DNA of 21,203 nt from Mnemiopsis leidyi. Taxonomy: Eukaryota; Ctenophora; Tentaculata; Lobata; Bolinopsidae. The stretch covers positions 75,587 to 96,789 of the forward strand of contig JH152866.1 in the NCBI GenBank assembly GCA_000226015.1, read 5' to 3'. Position numbers and translations under genes: made by a program. Below the pieces are notes generated by a model. That model ran no database searches. It worked only from the letters and a program-made list of their open reading frames with translations, and had not been told where the DNA came from. This document shows positions 10,001 through 18,644 of the stretch, piece by piece. The first letter of the stretch is position 1; each line of letters opens with the position of its first letter.

Positions 10001-13000
10001 AATACGGGAGGAGAGGTTGTTTCGCCCGTACCCACGATCCAGTCAGTAACCAAACAAGTACCCTCTCCTCGAGCAGTCCTCGGCAAGGCGGTAGAACAGA
10101 GCATGAGCAAGGGCAAGAGTATTCCTGTTCAGGTCCTTATCGACATCGTTGTTCTTGGCATACGGTGAGAGCGGTTTAGTGAAGTCCAAATTCCAATATG
10201 ATCGAGTTCTTGTATTTTGTTTGTTATGAGATTTCCAAGTTGATCAACTATTGTTTCCTTGTTTTCTCTTCAGACACAAGCAAGCCATTAATATTTGAAA
10301 ATCCTTTCAAAAGTCTTATAATCAGAAAAAATTCTGCCGTTTTAACTATTTATTTTCCATTAGAGAAATACCTGAAGGAACCGGCTGGATCCTAGACAAC
10401 TTCCCCAAAACTCTCAAGCAAGCCAAAGCTCTTGAGAAAGCTCTGAGCGGTTTTACAGGTTTTGAGAGCAGAGCCTCCTTCCTTAGCACCCCCATATCAG
10501 CTACCCCCCGCACAGCAGGGGGCACCCCCAGAAACACCCCCTCTCCTGCCCGGGCCGGGAAGAACGGGAAGAAAGGGAAGAAGAATCAGCTGGTGGAAGA
10601 ACCTGACTGTGATAAACCTACTCCGGTAAATGTGTTGTCAACAGTGATTGAAATTTGTTTTGGTGACATTTGACGTATTGAGTGAATAGGCTGGAAGTAT
10701 CATGTTTTGATCAAGGGTTGAGCACAGGTTTCTGGATGAGTCTTTTACATCCTCCTAATATTCAATGTATCAAATTCTCCCTCTATAAATAACCTGTTTT
10801 TCAGCTCCCACCCCCGACAAGTGGTATCGATGTTGTTATCCACCTGTCAGTCCCCGACAAAGTAGCGATCAAGCGCGCGTGCGGGCGGCGCAAACACAAG
10901 AATGGGGAAGAGTACCACGAGGTAAACCGTCCCCCTCCCGAGGGTAGCTACACTGGGGTACCCCCTAGTTATGACGAGTTCAACGTAAAACACAGGTAAG
11001 TGTCGCCCGGGTGTTGAAAGTACTAGTGTCTATTTGTTTTTGGTTTTAATTTAAGGTTTTCTCCATTATTGATCATCTTAAGATTAATGTTTATTTTATG
11101 ACCATCTTATTACATACTTTCATATCCATTTACTCATCATCAGAATGACTGTATCGCCAACACTACAGGAATACTTCTCACAATCTTTAGATACTGAATT
11201 TGAAACTGTGTATGTACTTACTCACTTTTTTCACGTTTACAACAAATTCCTCACCTTTTTTGTTTTACTTTTGTTCCACTACATCAGCAATCAAGAAATG
11301 AAAAGCACAATCACCCTCACCTCTGTGCACTCACCCTCACTATTTCACTCAGCATACCAGAACGTGAACGCTCACCCTCACCCAATACATACTTGGAAGA
11401 ACTTCCCGCAGAACACTTTGAGATGCCCACACAGTCAGTCACTTCACTTTTATCATCGTTTTATTTTCCTCACTTCATGGATTAGTTACGCTTTGCGTGA
11501 CACATTTTGTATTGAGTTCTACTCTCGTTTAGTTTCCTATCTTAATTTTGTAGCTTTCTGTCATCTATTATAGCCAATTCCTTTATTTTCACTTAACCCT
11601 CGATTTTTCGGATTGTTTCCCAAGCTAAACATACCTCAAGCTCCCAAGCTTGACAAAAATAAAAAAGCACCTGATTTTAGCCGATATCGTTCGTTATGTG
11701 TCCAGATTATCACTTCAATTTGAATGTTGAGTGTAAATCAAAATGTTGATGTATTAGTATTATCAGCCCTAGCCCAGACACGCATCCTGTAGAGGACGAT
11801 GCTTACAAACAGATTCAACCACGGTAAAACAATCATTTGTGTCGTAGCCTCATTGTAACCTTGTAATTTTAATTTGTTAGCTCATCATTTCCAACACCAA
11901 TGCGGGATTCTTGTCCCTTTATATGTTTGTGGTGGCTTTAATTTCTTCTGTAATTTGATGCGGTGTCGATTTTCGGGAATACTTTTATCAATATTCTCGT
12001 TGTCTATCAAAGCATTCACATCTGGCCATTTCCAGCATTTGTCTAGATCAGTTCAATTTTGTATAACTGTTTATTTCTCTTCTAAAATGTGCTTAACAGC
12101 TGAAAAACCGAAGCTCATTCCCTAAATGTTTAGGTGTGCTGTCACCTAAAATTCATGTGATTTTAGATTCCTTAAATGTTTTTATTTAGACATTTGGGCC
12201 CGATTTCAGTTTTGTGTCTCTTAAGATCTCTGCAGGCATATCCGGAAATTCTGTAAATTCTTCTAATTGTTTCCAGGCTGGTGACATATCAGGAGGAATG
12301 GCCGAGAATGGAGAAATGGTTTGGGATGTTTAACAATCTTGTAACAGTAGACGCTCAACAGCCACTCAGTAAGTTAACCTTCTTGCTATCATATCATTAT
12401 GAACAGGAATTATAAATTTAAGGTGGGCAATTAGAAGAACTAGTCTACTTACCGAATATGCAAAACTTCTGAAAATGCAATACTTCAGTAAACCAAGATC
12501 GTATGTATATCAAGACCACGTCATGACAATAAAACGTAAACGTTTACCAAACACACCAGGCAATGTTGAAGAGAAGGTTGAAGACCAACTTAACGAAGCC
12601 TTGGAGAAGAAGAAGAAACCCCCGACCCCTCTTCCCGCACCTCAAGAAGAAGCGACCCAGGAGCCTGGAACAGAGGTAACCACGGCAACAGAGGAAGCAC
12701 CAGCAGGGGAGGAGGGGGCAGCGCCCCCCGCTGCTCAGCCTGAGGGAGTTCCTGAAACTATTCAAGAGGAAGCCCCCAAACCTCCTGAGCCCAAACCAGG
12801 TACAATCTTGTCTGGGTGGTTTCTTTTTCTTCTTTTTGTTTGCTAGGTTGAATATCCCCTCATAGCTTAACTTTTCGGAGACCATTTTGGTAGTGACTTT
12901 CTGGCAACGTTGAGTGTAATGATGACTGTTCAGGTAGTGATGAATGGGTATATGTTGACGAGCCCATCCCTCACGATGCAGCAAATATTCTCTTCCCACA

Positions 13001-16000
13001 ATGGGAGTTAGTGGAGGATTCTTATCTGAAGTTGTGTAAACATACCTTCAAGAAAATTAGGGAGGAAAGGGAAACTATCATCAGATACTTCTACTCTACT
13101 AAAAAGAATTTCCTCGTGTTTTTACAGGTAAAACCTTTGCTCGTTCTTAATAAATATTTTCAAAACGTCTCATGTTAGGCTGATATTTCAGCTGTAAAAT
13201 ACGTTTTTATATTAAAAGTAAAAGTGAAGTTTGCCTAACTAGTTGGACATAATCAAGTTTACACATTACAGAGGCCTGACAACAAACAGACGTTCGTTAC
13301 GAGCTGGGTTAAGAACTACAACAGTGTGGCTGAAGACATGAGAGAGGATGTGGAAATGAAGGCGGAGCTGCACCAAACTGTTGAGGTCGGTCAGAACCTG
13401 ACTATCATCTGGGATAGATAACTCATCTGGTTTTAAATCTTCGCGGCTCAATTCTTTGAGAAAGCTCATTGGCCCAAGTTTTCGAATTTGCTGATCTACT
13501 TGTGAATTAGTCTATAATAATGGACTATAAGACTACATTGTGCATTATAACCGTTCAAATAAAATCCAGGATCTTCAAGAGAGATTGTGGGATATTTCTG
13601 ACAAAAAGAAGATTGAAGCTGAAGAAGAAAGACAAAGTATAATGACTGAGCAGTGGCTTGAAGATCACATCGGACTGCTGACAAACCACTATATTCAGCT
13701 TTTGCAGGTTCATCTTACTGTAAATGCTTACATATATACGTAAAATATCCACTTAACCGCAAAAGCAGTATAGTACAGTTTTCACATGTTTATGTCTGCG
13801 GTTGAAACTTATTTATAATCTGCGGTTCTCTTGTTTGGGCAGGGTTTTGAAAGTTTGCTTATAACTTTGTATAATTTCAGGCTGAAGTTGACAGATACCA
13901 AGGGTCGGTTCGCCTAATCAGAGACTATTACCAAGTTATAGAGAAGAAGGTTCTTGACGAGCCGAGGAAAGAGTTCACCAGAGTGCCTCTCGTTGAGTTG
14001 CCACGGACTGATACACCGCGACCCCCCAGGTAGGCTTATTAATTTTGTTGTAAAACAAGGTCTACTTATTGCCATAGCAACAACCCCTTAAATTGTATTA
14101 AAAGTTGAATTTCAGCAGTCAAAACACGCGCGCTCTGATCACGTGACCGGGTACCTGCAATATTCAAATGAGCGTTACCACGACCAAAATGAATAATTGT
14201 TGTCAATAATCAATATTCGGATTTTGTTTCCATATCGAGATTAAGTTGTCAATTTCAACCTGGTCGTGAAACTTTCAAACAGTTTGTTTGCTGAGACTTG
14301 ACCATTTTAAACTCTCGTGTTGATCGGATTTCAGTTGTATTATTACTCATTCTCAATGATCACTTCCTTTTTAGCGAGGAGAAGAATGAACGATCGTCTG
14401 CTAGGAGCGACCGAAGCAAATCGGCGGGTAAAGTCCAGTCAAGTCCAAGTGGGGCAACTCCCGGGGTGCCGGCTGTAGAGTCAGAAGAGAGTGGAGAACC
14501 TGAGCCTCAGCGACGTATTCCTCTTGTCCCCCGAAAAGCTTTCGAGCGAGAAAGTACATTTCATTAAAATTGTTCACCACCATGGATTTATATTGTTAAC
14601 TTAATATAAAGACATAGGGCCCCAAATGACACTCATATTTTCCAAATCTTAATTTAATGCATAAAACTAGACATGGTTCCCCTTGAAAATTACCAACCTA
14701 ACTTCTCAGCTCCACAATGACACTCATATTTTCCAACTCTTAATTTAATGCACAAAACTGAGACATGGTTCTCCTTGAAAGTTACCCACCTAACTTCCCA
14801 GCTCCACAATCAGGCCGGAAAAGCGGGCGACCCCCCAGAGAGACTCCAGACCAAGATCTAGAGGAGGCGCAGATTGTGGAGGCGTACATGTCGGCTGTAG
14901 CCGTCATTGAGCAGCTCAAACAGCCCTCAGAGGAGGAGGTTGCTCAGGAGGCTGGCAAGGTTCGGACTTGATCATACTATTTTAGCTCTCCATTGTTTTA
15001 TCTTTGACGATGTTTTTGGAAATTTTTTCTCAATTGATAAAGAGATTATAATTTTCTCACGCTTAAATCTCAGTCCTCGCGACAGGGTAAGGCGAAAGGT
15101 AAAGACAAGAAACCTAAGAAAGGGAAGAAGTCTGCCTCCCCAGCGGTAACACCTACAGCTGGCACACCAGTACCAGAGTTAACTCCTGAAGAGATAGCTC
15201 GACAGAAGATGCTGGAGAGAGCTAACATGGAATGTACCTCTGCTTTATTGTCCGAGGACCGGTCATTCAACCTTAAACTTTCTGTTGTTAAGGTCAGGCT
15301 TGCCAGCTTTGCAGGTTTTGTTAGAAATTTTACGATTTTGAATAAATGTGTGAGTATGTAATTAAGTTAGTGAGAAATAAAGTAAGTACTCCATAGCATA
15401 GGGGCGATTCAAAGTTACTCTCTGTGCAATAAAATTTTGATAAATTTCAGCTGAGGGCAATAAACGTGATAAAAGATTTGAAAGATCGTGCCACTAAGAT
15501 GTATGATATTCAAAACGATTGGATCGGACAAAGATTCCAAAAAGAAATGGACAGGTATGTTCAGCATTCCTGAAGTACTCATACGTTATAACATTGTATA
15601 CCAAAGACAGACAGGTTTAGCTGTAAAGCAGACCAGCTACAAAAACGCAATCATACATATAAGAAAGAGTTAGGATTGATTGCAAAATAAACGTACACAC
15701 TGTCGGCCAATACACCTACAAAACCAGAAGTCATTATGGTATTGATTCGACTTTCGAAAGAAAATGGTTAGGTATACTTCTGATGCACTGTACACTATCA
15801 TGATGCACTGTACACTATCATGATGCACGGAGATGGATACAGTTTATAAACCTCCCTACTTCAGTATCAAGACGATGTGTGAGATGTTGAGTGACGTGAT
15901 AGAGAGCGAGAAACCCCTCCTCCCCCAAGTAATCCTGTCGGACGAGAAGTTCGAGGTGGACCTGTCCTACAAAATGTTCGAACCTCCTGTCACTCCTCCC

Positions 16001-18644
16001 CCAGATGAACCTATTGAGATACCGACCCCTAATATCTTTACTATTGCTCAGGTATGTAGGAGTTACCGTGCTCCTGTGATTTCTTATGGTGAGTTTCAAC
16101 TAACTGACCTTAGTAACAAATCCTCGATTTTGTGTACAATTGTGTCTTTCTAGATGCAGTTTTTAAGACAAGTGTGAATTACGCTCGTTCTGTGCTCAAC
16201 TAGAAAACATCTAGTTGAGATCCGGAACTTACATTTTGCATTGAAACAAACATCCTCACCTTCACTTAAACCCTACCTTCCAGATACACGAGCTACACCA
16301 GAACTTGAAGGAGGTGGCACCATCAGGGTACATATCTCTCGACATGCTGATGGAGATGTTTGAACCCCCCTCTTTTCTCCCTGAGATCTGGCAGAATGTA
16401 TCCCATCAACAGGTGAGGTGCTTAAACACCGCCAATTAAAGCCGCCAATTTACAATTAACATGCATTAACCTTTGTGTTGTTCTCATCGAGGAGATGGAC
16501 TGTTCGTCCAACCTGACGATTCTTCCCTCCTTAACAACCAACATCCCTCCTTAGCAACCCAAAATCCCTTCTTCTAAACAACCCAAAATCCCTCCTTCTA
16601 AACAACCCAAAATCCCTCCTTAACAATTACCCAACATCCCTCCTAAACAACCCAACATCCCTCAACCCAACATCCCTCCTAAACAACCCAACATCCCTTC
16701 TAAACAACCCAACATCTCTTCTAAACAACCCAACGTCCCTCCTAAACAACCCAACATCCCTTCCTAAATAACCCAACATCTCAGTTGGAGGAGATGTTTT
16801 CACGACACCTCTGTGAGACAAAGTACATCAACTGGAGGACGGTACTGTTGTCCTGCATTTTACCTGTACCCCTGCCGACCCAGTCTCAGCTGATAAACAC
16901 AGCTAAACAGTACAGGACCATTGACAAAGACAACACTGGGAAGATTGATATGGCGGGGTACGCTCAGGTTCGGTCTAACTTGGATATCAGTTCTTATTGA
17001 TTTTGTAATTTCCTAGTCTTGCATAGAAATTGCTTTTGTCATAAAAAGCCCTATATAAATATTCTATTCTTTCGTATTTTTAGGCCCAATTTTGATATGT
17101 CTTATCAGCTTGCAATCTACAGGAGACTTTATTTCCTTTATAGCGTCTAGCGACCGACTAACTTTGCAGTAAAATCACAGTTCTTGTCGCTATCTCACAT
17201 ATCACCATGTCCAGGGTGACCTGTGGTTCGGTAACGAAGATCTGATGACTCCGGACGGAACAGCCAAGTTCGACCGTATGGGCCACCTCAAGACAACCCT
17301 TTTCTCTCTGCTCTGTGACGAGAACTACAAGATCGAGTACACAGACTTCCTCCTTCTCTTCTCCTCCGATCCGGAACCCGGAAATGGTAAGCATGGCTGG
17401 GGTAGTTTGTAGCACGTTTGTTTCTTAGTTTCTGTTTTTTGTTGATTTACGACCATGAGAGGAATCTGGACTCGGTATACTTGGAAGCTTCTTGTACCGA
17501 TTTGAAAAGAGGGGAATATGGATCAGGTTTTAAATTTAGAGGAGGTGCTGGATAGTGTGACGAATGGTGGTACCTACTAACCATGGTATCTATAAAACCA
17601 ATGGCCTGCACATTGTTTCTATTGTTAATGCTCAGGCGCGATGAAAGCTCTAGCTGTTATGACGGGATCTGAAGTTGCATGGCCAGAGTACATCGAGACA
17701 CCTGACCCTTCTAAGGAATTTGAACACGGTAGGTAAACTTTTTTCCGGCAACTCATCATTGCGAGACTGCATTAATGGGAATTCAACTCATTACCGAGTG
17801 CATTATAAACCCAAATAACTGACATAAGGTAAGTATTAAAGACGTGCACTTTTTAAGATCCACAGATGTCGTTAATTCACTGCTTGGTAAACATTTGCTT
17901 CACTCCAAATTACCCTCTCGAAAAGTAAAACAGGCGATAGCTTCAATATGGCAAATATTTTAAATAAGATTCTAATAACTTCCAAGTTTAACTACATCCT
18001 GTTCACAGCGAGTAGTCACAGCACGACAGGAGCGGTAGAGAACATGCCGGTAGGGGCTGTGCCGATAAAACTGGAGCAGCTCCTTAGAGTCATCTCCTTC
18101 AACAGGATGCCTACTCCTAGTCTCAAACTTGTGCAGGTACACTTCACATTTTTGTTGTGGAGCTGTAAGTATCTTACTACATAATAACTTAAGCTTAGTG
18201 ATATTATCTATCCCCAGATCTGGGTGTAAGGTATGTATTGTAAAAATGTGTTCATTCAGGACGAGATGACTGCTGTTTTCAAACAAGTCCAGGGAGAAGA
18301 TGGAACTGCTGACATCAGTTCCATTCTTGTTCACCCCAAAAGTCGGGATATCATACTTCATACCCCCTCCTATCTTTTGGTGGTTAGTAGAGTTGGACTG
18401 CTAGTCAGTGGAGATACACTGCTTCCATCAATGATCAACTTCATACCCTTAACTTATCCTTTTAGGTGTTTTTCAAATCTAATTAATGTCAGCGCTAAAT
18501 TGAAAAACATTCGGTACTGCACACTTTTCCATGTTTATGGATCGTATTTACACGTGCCACTTTCAGGACTATCGGACTCTCCTGCTAGAAGCAGTATCTC
18601 AAGACACAAAGATTGCAGAGAGGGTCTCTCAGCCGCTAGTTTAA
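1061..18644 (+). CDS. SPEF2: SPEF2 (KPL2/CPC1) central-pair protein, 40 exons
   Basis: Orthologue of sperm flagellar protein 2, a structural protein of the central-pair apparatus (C1 projection) of motile cilia and sperm tails. Recognition rests on collinear matches along the whole length: an N-terminal CH-like domain, GSGYLLGEL, AKLNNFSRLEP, EKPGSVTKLMYQL, LMRQSQLERRIALQL, SDEWVYVDEP and DLQERLWDI. Exons read by me: 1061-1118, 1527-1629, 1814-1895, 2155-2325, 2564-2670, 3516-3579, 3714-3794, 3909-3968, 4182-4267, 7526-7670, 7944-8125, 8274-8469, 8621-8716, 8855-8989, 9195-9407, 9555-9806, 9998-10164, 10364-10625, 10805-10995, 11144-11209, 11353-11433, 11767-11823, 12277-12368, 12560-12799, 12934-13127, 13272-13385, 13570-13707, 13881-14029, 14375-14553, 14814-14959, 15074-15292, 15451-15554, 15865-16051, 16284-16412, 16785-16967, 17215-17386, 17636-17728, 18009-18136, 18260-18382, 18567-18644. 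All junctions are GT-AG with compatible phases; the sum is 5,523 bases (1,840 residues). Vertebrate SPEF2 is of similar length. Least certain: exons 20-24 and the exon 39 donor (18379 or 18382). Intron 9 contains a whole second gene. Confidence 0.95.
1119..1526 (+). other. SPEF2 intron 1
   Basis: A 408-base intron with GTGAGT donor and TTCAG acceptor. The only feature I note is GGGTCACGGGTCA at 1351-1363, which reads as two nuclear-receptor-type half-sites in direct orientation with one-base spacing (DR1-like). Nothing else is recognised. Confidence 0.6.
1351..1363 (+). promoter_or_regulatory. Possible DR1 nuclear-receptor site
   Basis: GGGTCA-C-GGGTCA is a direct repeat of the RGGTCA half-site spaced by one base, the layout bound by RXR- or HNF4-type receptors. 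It sits in intron 1, about 290 bases after the SPEF2 start. A 13-base match can occur by chance, so this is only a candidate. Confidence 0.2.
3048..3334. mobile_element. MITE-like fold-back element
   Basis: The left end GGGCAAACACC (3048-3058) matches the reverse complement of the right end GGTGTTTGACC (3324-3334) with one difference. The inner arms at about 3125-3181 and 3229-3286 are also inverted copies, sharing AATAAATT and TCAATTGA blocks. Both arms are peppered with the short motif AAGAACCG(C/T)TT and its complement. No protein is encoded, so this looks like a non-autonomous DNA element (MITE or fold-back type). The flanks (TTTA left, TTTTTA right) hint at a TTA-type target duplication, but this is not clean. 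The element family is unknown to me. Confidence 0.75.
3356..3469 (+). repeat. Tandem array, 4 copies of 28-30 bp
   Basis: Four consecutive units at 3356-3385, 3386-3413, 3414-3441 and 3442-3469 follow the pattern CTTCCTTATTTTATATTT then GG(T)CGG(A/C)TA. The last bases alternate between GGATA and GGCTA, suggesting that a two-unit block was duplicated. The array begins 22 bases after the fold-back element. Confidence 0.85.
4268..4904 (+). other. Intron 9 segment upstream of ZSWIM2
   Basis: These 637 bases separate the SPEF2 exon 9 donor from the nested ZSWIM2 start, and so must hold the ZSWIM2 promoter if that gene is transcribed independently. The sequence is A+T-rich; I see no clear TATA box in a convincing position. 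An in-frame stop (TAG 4884-4886) precedes the chosen start codon. CTGCTAG at 4892-4898 would make a passable 3' splice site for a non-coding leader exon or spliced leader. Confidence 0.5.
4905..6944 (+). CDS. ZSWIM2: ZSWIM2 (MEX) E3 ubiquitin ligase, nested in SPEF2
   Basis: Orthologue of ZSWIM2/MEX, a testis-associated E3 ubiquitin ligase in mammals. Exons are 4905-6011 and 6234-6944, 605 residues in all (family about 630). Zinc modules in order: SWIM (C59, C61, C71, H73); RING (C147, C150, C167, H169, H172, C175, C192, C195); ZZ (C225, C228, C240, C243, C249, C252 and histidines near 258-261); second RING (C345, C348, C363, H365, H368, C371, C383, C386). This four-module order is diagnostic. 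The only intron (222 bases, GTTAGC...CCTAG) splits the second RING between H368 and C371. The Ser/Arg/Pro-rich tail (about 390-605) has no known fold. ATG 4905 follows an in-frame stop at 4884; its context (GTTTATGT) is weak. The gene sits whole in SPEF2 intron 9 on the same strand, so it needs its own promoter and 3' end, or processing from the SPEF2 transcript. Confidence 0.93.
4916..4929 (+). promoter_or_regulatory. Candidate X-box at ZSWIM2 start
   Basis: GGTACCATGGCGAC matches 12 of 14 positions of the palindromic RFX X-box (GTTGCCATGGCAAC type). It overlaps codons 4-9 of ZSWIM2. RFX factors drive motile-cilium genes in animals, which suits both genes here. It is also coding sequence, so chance or codon constraint may explain it. 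Confidence 0.25.
6945..7525 (+). other. ZSWIM2 3' flank and end of SPEF2 intron 9
   Basis: This stretch should contain the ZSWIM2 3' UTR followed by the remaining SPEF2 intron. It is A+T-rich with T-runs at 6957-6968 and 6981-6990. I find no canonical AATAAA; AAATAAG near 7042 is a possible weak variant. The segment ends in CGCCTCAG, the exon 10 acceptor. No other gene is seen. Confidence 0.5.
7526..8716 (+). other. SPEF2: SPEF2 exons 10-13: conserved coiled-coil core
   Basis: Exons 10-13 encode residues 271-477, the best conserved helical part of the protein. Landmark strings are EREKRRRRVLVEQLAAHEA, LMRQSQLERRIALQL and RRLKDFDEAL. The long charged helices are probably structural, packing in the central-pair projection. 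Exon 10 resumes the frame across the 3,258-base intron 9 (AG|T, serine), which supports ZSWIM2 being inside the gene rather than a fusion. Confidence 0.9.
7683..7762 (+). repeat. 20-bp tandem repeat, 4 copies
   Basis: GACTCTGAACAGTAGCTGTA is repeated four times head to tail with a single substitution in copy 2 (ACAATAG). The array starts 13 bases after the exon 10 boundary, immediately inside intron 10. High identity suggests recent expansion. Confidence 0.95.
8753..8790 (+). repeat. Short duplicated palindromic motif
   Basis: TCATGAGTTATCATGA occurs at 8753-8768 and again at 8775-8790, in SPEF2 intron 13. Each copy contains two TCATGA palindromes, so the segment is rich in small inverted repeats. 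Confidence 0.7.
11434..11766 (+). other. SPEF2 intron 21
   Basis: A 333-base intron between GTCAGT and ATCAG. A long open frame reads through its first half from exon 20 (11145-11573), but this includes intron sequence and has no family match. Nothing else is seen. Confidence 0.6.
11824..12276 (+). other. SPEF2 intron 22
   Basis: A 453-base intron (GTAAAA donor, TTCCAG acceptor). T-rich throughout; an open frame at 11874-12125 has no recognisable product. I see no repeats or regulatory motifs. Confidence 0.6.
14030..14374 (+). other. SPEF2 intron 28
   Basis: A 345-base intron with GTAGGC donor and TTTTTAG acceptor. It contains a good X-box match (14068-14081) and a CACGTG-containing stretch near 14139-14144 (ATCACGTGAC, an E-box/CLEAR-like palindrome). 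No coding signal. Confidence 0.6.
14068..14081 (+). promoter_or_regulatory. Candidate RFX X-box in intron 28
   Basis: ATTGCCATAGCAAC fits the X-box consensus RTTGCC-AT-RGCAAC at all but possibly the first base. It is the best match in the window. Its place deep in the gene would suit an intronic enhancer or internal promoter; no transcript start is visible nearby. Confidence 0.35.
14625..14808 (+). repeat. 91-bp tandem duplication next to exon 30
   Basis: Unit 1 (14625-14715) and unit 2 (14716-14808) share AATGACACTCATATTTTCCA at their start and CAGCTCCACA at their end, with about ten differences and small indels. The second copy ends five bases before the exon 30 boundary, so the branch and pyrimidine region of this 3' splice site exists twice. 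Confidence 0.9.
15555..15864 (+). other. SPEF2 intron 32
   Basis: A 310-base intron. Its only visible feature is a 20-bp tandem repeat near the 3' end. An open frame that continues from exon 32 to about 15673 is intron read-through. Confidence 0.6.
15781..15828 (+). repeat. 20-bp tandem repeat, 2.4 copies
   Basis: TGATGCACTGTACACTATCA is present twice in perfect tandem and followed by TGATGCAC, 36 bases before the exon 33 boundary. Confidence 0.9.
16284..18644 (+). other. SPEF2: SPEF2 exons 34-40: C-terminus with EF-hand-like loop
   Basis: Exons 34-40 encode residues 1540-1840. DKDNTGKIDMAG (1629-1640) is an EF-hand loop by its D-x-D-x-T-G-x-I pattern, but position 12 is Gly instead of Glu, so calcium binding is doubtful. 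INWRTVLLS (exon 35), GDLWFGNEDL (exon 36) and IEYTDFLLLF (exon 36) follow vertebrate SPEF2. The last exons show weaker matches. Exon 39 may end at 18379 (GTGGTT) or 18382 (GTTAGT, preferred); both keep frame. The stop is TAA at 18642-18644. Confidence 0.88.
16521..16784 (+). repeat. Pyrimidine-rich minisatellite, about 21-bp units
   Basis: About 12-13 imperfect copies of CCCAACATCCCTCCTAAACA with variants (AAAATCCC, CTTCTAAAC). They fill most of SPEF2 intron 34 and run to the acceptor itself: the final copy reads CCCAACATCTCAG, so the repeat supplies the pyrimidine tract of exon 35. Confidence 0.95.

Larger units (their letters stand above)
8855..12368 (+). other. SPEF2: SPEF2 exons 14-23: adenylate-kinase-like domain
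   Basis: Exons 14-23 encode residues 478-982. A P-loop variant GKTFSGKT lies at 577-584 (classical kinases have GGPGSGKG). KSIPVQVLIDIVV and then ILDNFPKTLKQAKALE (742-757) copy the kinase DGFPRT-xxQA-xxLE region. Exon 19 adds a lid-like part: KRACGRR (843-849) and GEEYH (854-858) before PPP. An acidic insert (about 620-690, in exon 16) separates P-loop and nucleotide-binding parts. SPEF2/CPC1 proteins are known to carry an adenylate-kinase-related domain; whether this one is active is unknown. Exons 20-22 are short and less conserved. I chose exon 21 as starting at CATACC (11353) because only that keeps frame from the GTATGT donor at 11210. Confidence 0.85.
12560..14553 (+). other. SPEF2: SPEF2 exons 24-29: linker and conserved helical region
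   Basis: Exons 24-29 encode residues 983-1320. Exon 24 begins after ACACCAG (12559): only this acceptor fits the phase-1 GTAAGT donor at 12369 and gives SNVEEKVEDQLNEALEKK, matching family spacing. A Pro/Glu/Ala-rich linker (exon 24) leads to GSDEWVYVDEPIP (exon 25), FPQWELVEDSY, AELHQTVEDLQERLWDI (exons 26-27) and TRVPLVELP (exon 28), all shared with vertebrate SPEF2. Exon 29 holds a Ser-rich insert before RRIPLVPR. This region is known in vertebrates to lie within the part needed for sperm-tail partners, but the sequence alone does not show binding. Confidence 0.9.
14814..16051 (+). other. SPEF2: SPEF2 exons 30-33: lysine-rich linker and helices
   Basis: Exons 30-33 encode residues 1321-1539. 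Exon 31 begins with a run rich in KGK/KKPKK, like the basic linker of vertebrate SPEF2, then a helix TPEEIARQKMLERANME. Exon 32 (LRAINVIKDLKDRATKMYDI) and exon 33 (EVDLSYKMFEPPVTPPP) match the family in order. Exon 33 starts after CTTCAG at 15864, which gives EMDSIKTM, the family junction. Confidence 0.88.

Noticed and set aside
11145..11573. 142-codon plus-strand frame through exon 20 and introns 20-21
   Set aside because: Starts in exon 20 but reads intron sequence; the spliced exons 20, 21 and 22 in matching phases explain the region better.
12409..12559. Upstream extension of exon 24
   Set aside because: The frame is open, but only the acceptor at 12559 fits the phase-1 donor at 12369 and the family spacing.
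12544..12999. 151-codon minus-strand frame opposite SPEF2 exon 24
   Set aside because: Opposite strand of a Glu/Pro/Ala-rich exon; Leu/Arg/Cys-rich product with no match.
16627..16821. Minus-strand open frame of repeated LFRRDVG units
   Set aside because: It is the translation of the intron 34 minisatellite; the period is a multiple of three by chance and there is no start or splice context.
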